Shown here piece after piece: positions 45,076 through 53,665 of a stretch of DNA of 64,000 nucleotides (the stretch's first letter is position 1; each line of letters starts with the position of its first letter). Below the pieces are notes generated by a model, which saw only the letters and a list, made by a program, of their open reading frames with translations, searched no databases and was not told where the DNA came from. Source of the DNA: Brevibacillus sp. (lineage in GTDB: Bacteria; Bacillota; Bacilli; Brevibacillales; Brevibacillaceae); assembly GCA_017656235.1 (NCBI GenBank), contig JACDOF010000014.1, positions 1 to 64,000 of the forward strand, read 5' to 3'. Position numbers and translations under genes: made by a program.

Positions 45076-46107
45076 TTGAAAAAGTTTTTCTCTCTCTTGC
45101 TGTCCGTGATGGTCGCCCTCAGTGTGGCAGGGTGCGGCGGCGCTTCTCAAGAGACCGGTCAAAACCAACCTGCCCAAAATAACAGCCAGGATCAGCCGAG
45201 CGCTGAGGCAAAAGAACCGCTGAAAGTGACACTCCCTACGTGGACGGGATATGGTCCGCTGTTTTTGGCAAAAGAGAAAGGGTTTTTTGAAAAGCATGGC
45301 GTCAATGTGGAATTATCCATCATTGACGGGTTGGCTGAGCGGAAACAGGCTTTGGCAGGCGGTCAGGTAGATGGCATGGCGACGGCGCTTGATGTCCAGG
45401 TCACGTTGGCTGCCGCCGGCATTCCGATGGAAATCGTATGGCTCCTCGATGACTCGTATGGCGGAGACGGCATCATTGTAAAAAATGAAATCAACTCCGT
45501 AGCCGATCTGAAAGGGAAACAAGTCGCGTTTGAACAGGGATCGACCAGCCACCTGCTCCTGCTTACTGCTTTAAAACAAGCAAACCTGACTGATAAAGAC
45601 GTGGAAATGGTCCAAATGTCGGCAGGGGATGCTGGAGCCGCGTTTGTGGCGGGAAAAGTTGATGCAGCGGTAACCTGGGAACCGTGGCTGACCAAGGCAT
45701 CAAGTGCAAACGGAAAAATCCTCGTATCTACCAAAGAGCTCTCGGGAGTCATCGTGGACACGGTAGGGTTTAAAAAGGATGTCGTGGAAAAGCGTCCGGA
45801 TGATATCAAGGCCTTCGTGGCCGCGATGGCGGAAGCAATGGATTACTGGAAGCAAAACGAGGAAGAATCAAACAAAATCATGGCCCAAGGGCTCAAAATT
45901 GATCTGGAAGAGTTTACGGGAACGGTTTCCGGTCTGAAGTTTCTCGACAAGGATGATAACAAACGGCTGTTTGGTACTGGTGAAAAGAAGGGTGACATTT
46001 ACCAGTCTGCGAAGAATGCGATTGACTTCTACCTGGAACAAAAAATGATCGACACCGCTCCTAATCCGGAAGACCTTTTGAACTCGAAGTTTGTAGAGGG
46101 ATTGTAA
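45076..46107 (+). CDS. NitT/TauT-type ABC transporter substrate-binding lipoprotein
   Basis: It starts at TTG 45076 behind AAGGAGG; 343 residues. The lipobox VAGC (about 17-20) is followed by a Gln/Asn/Pro linker. The domain is of the SsuA/NMT1 type (TWTGYGPLFLAKEKGFFEKHG, GKQVAFEQGSTSHLLL, VDAAVTWEPWL). Ligands of this type include sulfonates, pyrimidines and related small molecules. No sulfonatase or thiamine gene is near, so the ligand is open. Confidence 0.92.
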   Translation: MKKFFSLLLSVMVALSVAGCGGASQETGQNQPAQNNSQDQPSAEAKEPLKVTLPTWTGYGPLFLAKEKGFFEKHGVNVELSIIDGLAERKQALAGGQVDGMATALDVQVTLAAAGIPMEIVWLLDDSYGGDGIIVKNEINSVADLKGKQVAFEQGSTSHLLLLTALKQANLTDKDVEMVQMSAGDAGAAFVAGKVDAAVTWEPWLTKASSANGKILVSTKELSGVIVDTVGFKKDVVEKRPDDIKAFVAAMAEAMDYWKQNEEESNKIMAQGLKIDLEEFTGTVSGLKFLDKDDNKRLFGTGEKKGDIYQSAKNAIDFYLEQKMIDTAPNPEDLLNSKFVEGL

Positions 46108-46134
46108 AGGAGAGCCCTGTCAGGGCCTCCTTTT
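46106..46134 (+). promoter_or_regulatory. Intercistronic stem-loop after the binding-protein gene
   Basis: AAAGGAG/CTCCTTT (46106-46112, 46127-46133) continues into GCCCTG/CAGGGC (46114-46119, 46121-46126) with one bulged A; four T follow. It begins in the stop codon and probably limits read-through to the permease. Confidence 0.65.
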
Positions 46135-46199
46135 CTCATGTGCGTCTGGTGAAGGCCTTGCTTCGCGATATGTTGATGGGAAAAAATGAGGGATGACAG

Positions 46200-46997
46200 A
46201 TGTGGAAAAATGTCTTTACCCCCAAAAAAGAGATCGCCAAACCGCTTTATACGGGGGCGGGGATCACGACCTTTCTGCTGCTGTTGGCGATCTGGTCCGT
46301 GCTGAGCTACGGCGGTTTCGTCAATCCGCTGTTCCTGCCCTCGCCGGGCCAAATTGTACGAACGGCCGTGGACATGTTTCAAAGCGGGGACATCCTGGGT
46401 GATATCGGCATCAGCTTTTCACGGGTGGCCCTTGGGTTTTTACTCGCGGCGCTGATCGGCGTCCCGCTGGGGATTCTGATGGGAACCTTGCGCATTGTGG
46501 AAGGGGCGTTTGAACCGATCATCGGATTTATTCGTTATATGCCGGCCTCTGCCTTTATCCCCTTGTTTATTTTATGGATCGGCCTGGGCGAAAGCGAAAA
46601 AATGGCGGTGATTTTCTTCGGGACCTTCTTTCAGCTGACGCTCATGGTGATGGACGTCACCAAAAACGTGCAAACCGAGTTGATCGAGGTGTCCTACACA
46701 TTGGGCGCCAACAGGTTCCAACTGTTCAGCCGCGTCATTTTGCCCGCCTCACTGCCGGGAATCGTGGATACGCTGCGTATTACGTTTGGCTGGGCCTGGA
46801 CCTACCTGGTAGTGGCAGAGCTTGTCGGAGCGTCCGACGGCCTCGGGTACATGATCATGCAGGCTTCCCGCTTCCTGAAACCGGATAAGGTCATCATTGG
46901 CATCATCATCATTGGCTTGTTGGGACTGCTGATGGATCTGTTGTTTAAAGCGATTTACCGCGCATCTTTTTCCTGGATGAGAAAGGAAGGATCGTGA
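46200..46997 (+). CDS. NitT/TauT-type ABC transporter permease
   Basis: The 265-residue protein has six membrane helices and the SsuC/TauC signatures (FGTFFQLTLMVMDVTKNV, EVSYTLGANRFQLFSRVILPASLPGI; the latter region is the EAA loop around 165-185). It starts at ATG 46200 behind GAGGG and ends one base before the ATPase gene. It is the channel for the ligand bound by the upstream lipoprotein. Confidence 0.94.
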   Translation: MWKNVFTPKKEIAKPLYTGAGITTFLLLLAIWSVLSYGGFVNPLFLPSPGQIVRTAVDMFQSGDILGDIGISFSRVALGFLLAALIGVPLGILMGTLRIVEGAFEPIIGFIRYMPASAFIPLFILWIGLGESEKMAVIFFGTFFQLTLMVMDVTKNVQTELIEVSYTLGANRFQLFSRVILPASLPGIVDTLRITFGWAWTYLVVAELVGASDGLGYMIMQASRFLKPDKVIIGIIIIGLLGLLMDLLFKAIYRASFSWMRKEGS

Positions 46998-46998
46998 G

Positions 46999-47781
46999 AT
47001 GACCACGCCAAAACTAGTCGTTGATCATGTCGGGAAGCGTTTCACCACCAAGAACGGGCAAGTGGTGGCTTTGGAACAAACCTCTTTTTCCGTCATGGAA
47101 GGAGAATTTGTCACCATCCTGGGCCCTTCCGGTTGTGGAAAGTCCACCTTGCTGCGGGTTGTTGCCGGGTTGGAAGAGCCGTCTTCGGGGCATGTGTACG
47201 TAGATGGAAAGGAGATACACGGACCGGGCCCTGACCGGGGCATGGTATTTCAATCATATACGCTGTATCCGTGGCTGACCGTAGAAGACAACATTACCTT
47301 TGGCCTGCAGCTGAGGGGCATCTCCAGGAAAGAGCGGAGAGAAGTGGCCCAGCATTACCTCGAACTGATTGGGCTCAAGGGGTTTGAAAAGCATTACCCG
47401 ATTCAACTGTCGGGAGGAATGAAACAGCGTGTAGCCATTGCCAGAGCACTCGCCAACGACCCCGAAATCTTGTTAATGGACGAACCTTTTGGCGCACTTG
47501 ACGCGCAAACACGCGCCATCATGCAGGAGATTCTGCTGAAGGTATGGGAGGAAACCAAAAAAACCATCCTTTTTATCACGCATGATGTGGAAGAATCCAT
47601 ATTCCTGGGAGACTCCATCTATGTCATGACGGCCCGACCAGGGCGCCTGAAGAAGAATATCAAGGTGCCGCTGCCCCGTCCTCGTGATTACCACTACAAA
47701 AACAGCCCGGAATTCCTGGCGCTCAAACAAGAATTGCTTGAGCTGATCCGCGAGGAAAGTTTGAAAGCGGTGAAACCATAG
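46999..47781 (+). CDS. NitT/TauT-type ABC transporter ATPase
   Basis: The 260-residue protein has Walker A GPSGCGKST (about 42-50), Q-loop VFQSYTLYPW, signature LSGGMKQRVAIARAL and Walker B ILLMDEPFGALDAQTR with switch His in ITHDVEES. These fit SsuB/TauB. It completes a full importer and ends the operon. A hairpin at 47820 separates it from helD. Confidence 0.96.
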   Translation: MTTPKLVVDHVGKRFTTKNGQVVALEQTSFSVMEGEFVTILGPSGCGKSTLLRVVAGLEEPSSGHVYVDGKEIHGPGPDRGMVFQSYTLYPWLTVEDNITFGLQLRGISRKERREVAQHYLELIGLKGFEKHYPIQLSGGMKQRVAIARALANDPEILLMDEPFGALDAQTRAIMQEILLKVWEETKKTILFITHDVEESIFLGDSIYVMTARPGRLKKNIKVPLPRPRDYHYKNSPEFLALKQELLELIREESLKAVKP

Positions 47782-47819
47782 AAGCAGGGCAGCGGCAAAA
47801 CGGGTGCATGAAACAGACA

Positions 47820-47856
47820 GCCGGGAATAGTTACCGTTAGTGGAACCGTTCCCGGC
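47820..47856. terminator. Hairpin between convergent operon and helD
   Basis: GCCGGGAA (47820-47827) pairs with TTCCCGGC (47849-47856); no long T-run on either side. Confidence 0.55.
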
Positions 47857-47868
47857 CAAATCCTGTCG

Positions 47869-50238
47869 TCACACCCGTTGTGGTTCCCGTTGGTACGTAT
47901 CGGGCGACAATCGGATGAGAAACGGACTGATCTCGCCGGTATAGTACAGGTGCAGCTCGTGCATCGCCCGGGTACAAGCCGTGTAGAACAGTTTGCGGTC
48001 GCTTTCCTTCCCGTACCGCTGGCGGGAAGCATCGTAGATAATCACGGCATCGAATTCGACGCCTTTGGCCAGGTAGGCGGGTATGACCAGAGCGCCTGCC
48101 GTGAAGGAAGAGGTCTCTTTCCCGATCAAATGGAGCGGGAAGTCACCTTGGAGGGCCGCATATGCCTCTGTGCATTCCCGAGCCGTTTTACAGATAACCG
48201 CGATCGTGCGGTGTCCGGCAGCCTGTAGTTCCCGGATGCGGCTTTTAATTTTCATGGCCAGCTCTGTCGAGTCCGCAGCCCGGGTTAAGGTGGGCAGCCG
48301 GCCATCCCGGTTAATCGGTTCTATTGACTCCCCTCCGGGGATGAGCTGACGTGTGAACTCGACGATCTGCCGGGTGGAACGGTAACTGCGGGTCAAGGTG
48401 ATGGTCTCTTTCTGAGCCGTGCCAAACAGCGACGCCAGCGACGCAAACCCAAAACTGCTGGTGGCGTGGGCGTAGATGGCCTGGTTTCGATCACCCAGCA
48501 CCGTCATTTTGCAGCGGGGGAACAGCCGCTTGATGAAAGCAAACTGAAACGGCGAGTAATCCTGCGCTTCATCGATAAAGACGTGCCGAACAGCCGTGTT
48601 GACGCGAAACCCTTCGAGCCGTTCTTTCAAGTACAAGAATGGCGTTGCGTCTTCGTACGCCAGCTCGGATCGATCCAGCCGCTCCACCGTCTGCCGACAG
48701 ATGGCCTGCCATTCTTGAGCTGGCGGCAGTTCCACTTCGGACGCAAAACGGCAGACCAGTTCCGGATCGGCAAACAACTGCCGGTAGATGGCGGGAACGT
48801 CGATGAAGCGCAGTCGTTTTACTTCCGTTCGCAGTGGTTTGAAGTGCCTGTTTACCACCGCGGCAGCCAGCACTTTTTCTTCCAGTCGGTGATCGTCAAA
48901 CGTACGTCCTCGAAACCGCTGCTTCTTCTTTTGAAGCTGCCGATAGGCCCACTGGTACGCCTCCTGGTCAAGCAGCTCCACTTCCTCCAATACCCATTGT
49001 TTCTTCCGTTCCAGCCGCGCTTGTTCTTTCAACTCCGCAAGCAGCCAATCGGCTGTTAATCTCAGCCGATTGGGAATGGGCAGGGAAGCGTCAAGCGAAT
49101 AGAAACGTTCCTTGATCTGCTCGGCGGCGACAACCGTTTGCCCCTGGAACACGAGATCGGTAAAGATCATCCCTTCCCCGGCGAGATAGGCAAGATAGCG
49201 TTCCATGAGATGTAGAAAGGGGAGGGAGGACTTGTAACGGATGCCGTTGAGTCGAGTCTCATAACCCGTTTCACCGCTGGCGGTATGCACGTATTCCAGT
49301 TGTTCAAAAGGGTCTTCCAGGCGAAAGATTTTGCCCAGTCGGTGTTCCAGATACTCCTGAAAGGTCGTCTGCTGCACATTTTCCTCCCCCAATTCGGGAA
49401 GGACGGTGGAGATGTAACTGGTAAACATCGGGTTCGGCGAAAACAGGACGATATGTTCGGCTCGCAGTGTATCCCGGTAGCGGTACAGCAAATAAGCGGC
49501 TCGTTGCAGGGCGGCTGACGTCTTGCCGCTGCCCGCCGCCCCTTGTACCACCAACAGGTCGCTGTGGGTATTGCGGATGATCTGGTTCTGCTCTTTTTGG
49601 ATGGTCGCGACAATGTTTTTCATCTTGGTATCGGCGTGTTTGCCCAATACTTCCTGCAATAGCTCATCGCCAATTGTCACGCTGGTGTCAAACATGCTCC
49701 GGATACGTCCGTCACGAATGACGAACTGCCGTTTCAGCTCCAGCGTGCCGCTTACGGATCCCCCGGGTGTGTCGTACTGTGCAGGTCCGGGCGGATAGTC
49801 GTAGTACAGACTGGCCACCGGTGCCCGCCAATCGTAAACAAGGAAGGTTTCCTCGTCTTCATCGAGGAAAGAAGCGATGCCCAGATAGATGCGCTCGGTT
49901 GTTTGAGCTCCGTTTTCCTTGAAATCAATCCGGCCGAAGTAAGGAGACTCTTTCAGCTTCATCAAGGTGGTCAATTCACGGTGGGCATGACGGTGGGTAC
50001 GTTCCCGTTCCGCCAGTACTTCCGCCTGCTGTTTCATGCTGGCGTATGTTTCCACCGTTTCGTTCGGGTCATCGAAGTTAACGGTAACGTCATCCCAGAA
50101 GTGCTTGCGGATATGAACGACTTCTTCCTTGATCTGGCTGACATCTTGCTGAAGAGCAGCGATTCGGTTGGTGATCGCGTTTACTACCTGATCGACACGC
50201 TGCTGCTCTTCCTGCCATTCTTGTCTCTCCGTACTCAC
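47869..50238 (-). CDS. helD: RNA polymerase recycling helicase HelD
   Basis: HelD is a UvrD/Rep-like ATPase that frees stalled RNA polymerase from DNA. GTG 50238 behind AAGGAGCG gives 789 residues, near the B. subtilis length. The N-terminal coiled-coil arm (about 1-70, rich in Gln/Glu) precedes the 1A domain with Walker A GAAGSGKT (near 232), and helicase motifs VFIDEAQDYSPFQ, GDRNQAIY, LTRSYRST and AYLAKGVEFDAVIIYDA, YTACTRAMHEL. It is divergent from the symporter gene. The identification is firm. Confidence 0.95.
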   Translation of the reverse strand: MSTERQEWQEEQQRVDQVVNAITNRIAALQQDVSQIKEEVVHIRKHFWDDVTVNFDDPNETVETYASMKQQAEVLAERERTHRHAHRELTTLMKLKESPYFGRIDFKENGAQTTERIYLGIASFLDEDEETFLVYDWRAPVASLYYDYPPGPAQYDTPGGSVSGTLELKRQFVIRDGRIRSMFDTSVTIGDELLQEVLGKHADTKMKNIVATIQKEQNQIIRNTHSDLLVVQGAAGSGKTSAALQRAAYLLYRYRDTLRAEHIVLFSPNPMFTSYISTVLPELGEENVQQTTFQEYLEHRLGKIFRLEDPFEQLEYVHTASGETGYETRLNGIRYKSSLPFLHLMERYLAYLAGEGMIFTDLVFQGQTVVAAEQIKERFYSLDASLPIPNRLRLTADWLLAELKEQARLERKKQWVLEEVELLDQEAYQWAYRQLQKKKQRFRGRTFDDHRLEEKVLAAAVVNRHFKPLRTEVKRLRFIDVPAIYRQLFADPELVCRFASEVELPPAQEWQAICRQTVERLDRSELAYEDATPFLYLKERLEGFRVNTAVRHVFIDEAQDYSPFQFAFIKRLFPRCKMTVLGDRNQAIYAHATSSFGFASLASLFGTAQKETITLTRSYRSTRQIVEFTRQLIPGGESIEPINRDGRLPTLTRAADSTELAMKIKSRIRELQAAGHRTIAVICKTARECTEAYAALQGDFPLHLIGKETSSFTAGALVIPAYLAKGVEFDAVIIYDASRQRYGKESDRKLFYTACTRAMHELHLYYTGEISPFLIRLSPDTYQREPQRV

Positions 50239-50309
50239 AGAACCGCTCCTTTTCACGAGAATCTTGTTCGGAAACATAAACATGTGGACAAAATGTTTCA
50301 GACAATACG

Positions 50310-50338
50310 TTGACAAACCAGCACTCTTGTGCTAAGAT
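50310..50338 (+). promoter_or_regulatory. Promoter of candidate small RNA upstream of the symporter
   Basis: TTGACA (50310-50315), 17-base spacer, TAAGAT (50333-50338). The transcript would run into the terminator at 50444 before any gene. Confidence 0.6.
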
Positions 50339-50344
50339 TATGTT

Positions 50345-50473
50345 GGGTAATTATGATAAAATATTATAGAATGAATCGAAGCCGGTACTTATTTTAACAT
50401 AGTATTGAACTTGTTTTCAATCATATTTATCATCAAAGGTATGACGGAGACAGCATGACGTCTCCGTTTTTTT
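50345..50473 (+). ncRNA. Candidate small RNA or attenuated leader
   Basis: About 125 bases between a good promoter and an intrinsic terminator (ACGGAGAC/GTCTCCGT, 50444-50451 and 50460-50467, then six T) contain no supported frame. The symporter has its own promoter further downstream, so the terminator is not needed for it. The RNA is AT-rich with little other structure; it may be an sRNA or a vestigial attenuator. Confidence 0.45.
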
Positions 50474-50535
50474 GTTAGAAACGATACGCAGGTTGAGTTT
50501 CCCATCATTTACTTAAAGAAAATCTGAGAAGAAGG

Positions 50536-50564
50536 TTGTTTGTCGGCAAAACTTGATTTATAAT
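50536..50564 (+). promoter_or_regulatory. SigA promoter of the AGCS symporter
   Basis: TTGTTT (50536-50541), 17-base spacer, TATAAT (50559-50564), about 40 bases before the TTG start at 50611. Confidence 0.75.
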
Positions 50565-50610
50565 TCAAAACGCAGGAAAAATTCAAATTTTTGCACAAGG
50601 GGGGAGTTCG

Positions 50611-52065
50611 TTGGAACAGTTTTTTGTCACGATTAACGAGATACTGTGGAGCCAACCGATGATTTATCTCTGTCTTGGCGTAGGACTTTTCTTTTCGTTA
50701 ATAACACGCTTTTTACAGGTAAGACATTTGAAAGACATGGTTCTTCTGATGTTCAAAGGGAAGAGCTCCGATGCCGGTGTCTCCTCGTTCCAGGCTCTGT
50801 CGATCGCCTTGTCGGGCCGTGTGGGTACAGGTAATATCGCGGGAACGGCGACGGCGATTTTCTATGGCGGACCTGGCGCCGTGTTCTGGATGTGGGCCAT
50901 TGCTTTCATCGGAGCTGGAAGCGCTTTCGTAGAATCGACATTGGCTCAAATTTACAAAGAAAAGCAGGATGGCCAATACCGGGGTGGTCCGGCCTATTAC
51001 ATCGAAAAGGGTACAGGCTGGAAGTGGTACGGCATACTGTTTGCCATTTCGGCATTTGTCGCGATGGCGATGCTGATGCCGGGTGTCCAGTCCAATGCGA
51101 TCGCATCCGGTCTGGAAAATGCGTTTGGAATCAGCCCAACGGTAACGGGATTGGGAATCGTGCTGCTGCTGGCTTTGATCATTTTTGGCGGGGTGAAGCG
51201 GATTGCCCGGGTAGCCCAGTACATTGTGCCGTTCATGGCTGTCGGTTACATTCTGGTATCCCTGCTCATCGTCCTGGTCAATATTACGGAACTGCCGGCG
51301 GTACTGGCCCTGATCTTTAAAAGCGCATTTGCGGTCGATTCTGTCTTTGGCGGCATTATCGGGATGGCGATCTCCTGGGGCGTAAAGCGTGGCGTATACT
51401 CCAACGAAGCGGGTCAAGGAACGGGTCCGCACGCCGCTGCTGCCGCCGAGGTTTCCCACCCGGCCAAACAAGGGCTGGTGCAGGCTTTCTCGGTCTATAT
51501 CGATACCCTTTTGGTGTGCTCGGCAACGGCATTCATGATTCTGTTTACCGGTATGTACAACACGCAAGCACCAGATGGGACGTTTCTCGTCAACAATCTG
51601 AGCGGCGTGGAGGCGGGACCGGCCTTTACGCAAGCAGCCGTTGAGACGGTTCTACCCGGCTTCGGCTCGGGATTTGTGGCGGTTTCGCTCTTCTTCTTTG
51701 CCTTTACTACCATCATGGCTTACTACTATATCGCGGAAACCAATATTGCCTATCTCACCCGTGGAAGGGACAGCCGGATACCGATGTTCATCTTGAAGGT
51801 GGTTCTCCTTGCCGCTGTATTCTACGGATCCGTCAAAACGGCAAGCATCGCCTGGACGTTGGGGGACATTGGCCTGGGCATCATGGTTTGGCTGAACCTG
51901 ATTGCCATCCTGATCCTGCATAAGCCGGCGATACAGGCCCTGAAGGATTATGAGGAGCAGAAAAAACAAGGACGTGATCCCGTGTACAACGCAGAGAAGC
52001 TGGGTGTGAAAAATGCGGATTACTGGGTAAAGGAATACAAGAGGGATCAGGAACAAGCTTCGTAA
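50611..52065 (+). CDS. Alanine/glycine:cation symporter (AGCS family)
   Basis: The 484-residue protein starts at TTG 50611 behind GGGGGGAG and has about ten to eleven membrane helices. Family signatures include ALSGRVGTGNIAGTATAI and GVKRGVYSNEAGQGTGPHAAAAA. It imports alanine or glycine (perhaps glutamine) with Na+ or H+. It is monocistronic, with a terminator at 52106. The amino acid specificity cannot be read from the sequence. Confidence 0.95.
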   Translation: MEQFFVTINEILWSQPMIYLCLGVGLFFSLITRFLQVRHLKDMVLLMFKGKSSDAGVSSFQALSIALSGRVGTGNIAGTATAIFYGGPGAVFWMWAIAFIGAGSAFVESTLAQIYKEKQDGQYRGGPAYYIEKGTGWKWYGILFAISAFVAMAMLMPGVQSNAIASGLENAFGISPTVTGLGIVLLLALIIFGGVKRIARVAQYIVPFMAVGYILVSLLIVLVNITELPAVLALIFKSAFAVDSVFGGIIGMAISWGVKRGVYSNEAGQGTGPHAAAAAEVSHPAKQGLVQAFSVYIDTLLVCSATAFMILFTGMYNTQAPDGTFLVNNLSGVEAGPAFTQAAVETVLPGFGSGFVAVSLFFFAFTTIMAYYYIAETNIAYLTRGRDSRIPMFILKVVLLAAVFYGSVKTASIAWTLGDIGLGIMVWLNLIAILILHKPAIQALKDYEEQKKQGRDPVYNAEKLGVKNADYWVKEYKRDQEQAS

Positions 52066-52105
52066 ACCAACCGCGAGTTGGAGAAATGGTATGTTTGTCC
52101 GCAAG

Positions 52106-52142
52106 AGGGGATGTCTCCGTTAGGTGGGACATCCCCTTTCTC
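52106..52142 (+). terminator. Terminator after the symporter
   Basis: AGGGGATGTC (52106-52115) pairs with GACATCCCCT (52128-52137), followed by TTCTCT. Confidence 0.8.
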
Positions 52143-52281
52143 TACGTACGCGGAATGTGCAGGTGTTCGGGGAACCGTAGGGATCATTGATTAGGGCCAA
52201 ACAGGGGTTTTTGTAGAAATGTCCAATTCATGAGAGTAGACGAAACCGGATCAGGAATAAAAAAGAAAGGTGGCTGCACAT

Positions 52282-53136
52282 ATGAAGCATTCAACCCTCC
52301 TGGCCAAGATTGAGAATGATATGGATCGGTTTACAATCGCGGAGAAGAAAGTTGCAGCCTATATATTGAAGCATGCGGAAATGGTCCCCAACATGACGAC
52401 GAAAGAACTCTCCAAACGGGCGGGAGCAAGTGAAGCCAGTGTTGTCCGTTTTTGCAAGACAATCGGGATTAACAGCTTTACAGCGTTTAAAATGGCCCTG
52501 GTTCGCGATCTGATCCGGTCAGATATGAACGTAAGCGACTTTTCCGTCATTCACAAACAGGATACGCCATATGATATGTTCCAGAAGGTACTCTACCACA
52601 ACAAGACAGCGATTGAAGAAATGACCACAACGCTTGAAAAAAAAGAGTTGGAAAAGGCCATTGAGGCGATTTTGGGTACGAAACAGATTATTTTTTACGG
52701 GGTGGGCGGTTCTTTTGCGGTCTGCATGGACGCCTGCCACAAATTCCAAAAGATTGGCTACCAATCTGCACTACATGCTGATTTTCACCTGATGCTGCCG
52801 GTGGTATCCAATATGAAGAAAGGTGAAGTGCTGGTAGCGATTTCTGTGAGCGGCAGCACCAAGGAAGTACTGGATATGGTCCGGTTTGCCAAAAAGAAAG
52901 AGGTTACTGTAATCGCGATTACCAATATGGCCAAATCGCCATTGTATAAAGAAGCGGACATCAAGCTGTGCACGCCAACCATTGAACAGGATTTCCGCGT
53001 CGGCAACATGGCTTCACGCATCATGCAATTGACCCTTATTGATACCTTGTATATCAGCGTCTTTAACCGCATCGGCCATTCCATTATGGACAGGTTTAAC
53101 GAGATTCGGGAAGAAGTCCTGAAATCAAGGAGATAG
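52282..53136 (+). CDS. RpiR-family transcriptional regulator
   Basis: ATG 52282 (MKHSTLLAKIENDMDRFTIAE) follows AAAGGTGG; 284 residues. The N-terminal RpiR helix-turn-helix (about 1-77) has MTTKELSKRAGASEASVVRFCKTIG; the C-terminal SIS domain (about 125-250) binds phosphosugars (IIFYGVGGSFAV, VAISVSGSTKEVLDMV). It probably controls the PTS operon that follows, sensing a phosphorylated amino sugar or glucoside. An inverted repeat at 53175 may be its operator. Confidence 0.93.
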   Translation: MKHSTLLAKIENDMDRFTIAEKKVAAYILKHAEMVPNMTTKELSKRAGASEASVVRFCKTIGINSFTAFKMALVRDLIRSDMNVSDFSVIHKQDTPYDMFQKVLYHNKTAIEEMTTTLEKKELEKAIEAILGTKQIIFYGVGGSFAVCMDACHKFQKIGYQSALHADFHLMLPVVSNMKKGEVLVAISVSGSTKEVLDMVRFAKKKEVTVIAITNMAKSPLYKEADIKLCTPTIEQDFRVGNMASRIMQLTLIDTLYISVFNRIGHSIMDRFNEIREEVLKSRR

Positions 53137-53174
53137 GCAAGGAAGGAAAAGAGGAGGTGTTTTTTTGCCCGATG

Positions 53175-53250
53175 TGAAATATTGTTTCGGAAAATTTCAA
53201 TTATAGTTTGATTGAATGTTTCAAAAATGGTAAAATGTAATCGCTTCCAA
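53175..53250 (+). promoter_or_regulatory. PTS operon promoter with cre site and candidate RpiR operator
   Basis: TTGATT (53208-53213), 17-base spacer, TAAAAT (53231-53236). The cre at 53235-53250 (ATGTAATCGCTTCCAA) matches WTGNAANCGNWWNCAW at every defined position and overlaps the start site, so CcpA should repress. Upstream, TGAAAT-N13-ATTTCA (53175-53180, 53194-53199) is an inverted repeat fit for the RpiR protein. Confidence 0.8.
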
Positions 53251-53323
53251 TAGAAAATATGGGATATGATGAGGAATTCCCGCCAAGGAAAATAGAGAAC
53301 CGATTGTCAAAGGAGGGTTTTTG

Positions 53324-53629
53324 ATGAGAATACTGTTTGTCTGTTCTGCTGGCATGTCCAGCGCGATTGTGGTAAACGCGCTCAAAAAGGAAGCCGAGAA
53401 AAATGGCATCGAGATGGAAGTGCTGGCGGTCAGTACACAGGAGTTTGGCGAGGAGGTGAAAAAAGGATGGGATGCTGCCATGGTAGCCCCGCAGGTGCGG
53501 CACCGTTTTGATTGGTTGAAAAAAGAGGCAGAGGCGGCTTCGGTCCCCTGTGATCTGATCCCGCCACAAGCATACACGCCATTAGGCGGGCCACTTCTTT
53601 TTCAAAAAGTGAAAGAGTTGGTAGGCTAA
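53324..53629 (+). CDS. PTS lactose/cellobiose-family IIB component
   Basis: ATG 53324 (MRILFVCSAGMSSAIVV) follows AAAGGAGGG; 101 residues. The phospho-Cys is Cys7 in the loop VCSAGMSS, as in CelA. It passes phosphate from IIA (gene at 56682) to the incoming sugar on IIC. It is first in the operon. Confidence 0.95.
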   Translation: MRILFVCSAGMSSAIVVNALKKEAEKNGIEMEVLAVSTQEFGEEVKKGWDAAMVAPQVRHRFDWLKKEAEAASVPCDLIPPQAYTPLGGPLLFQKVKELVG

Positions 53630-53665
53630 CGCAGTGAAGCGCAGACAGACAAGGGAGGGATTCAT

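Noticed and set aside
50713-51633. 306-codon leftward frame inside the symporter gene
   Set aside because: Antisense shadow rich in Arg/His/Gln, typical of the reverse of membrane-helix codons.
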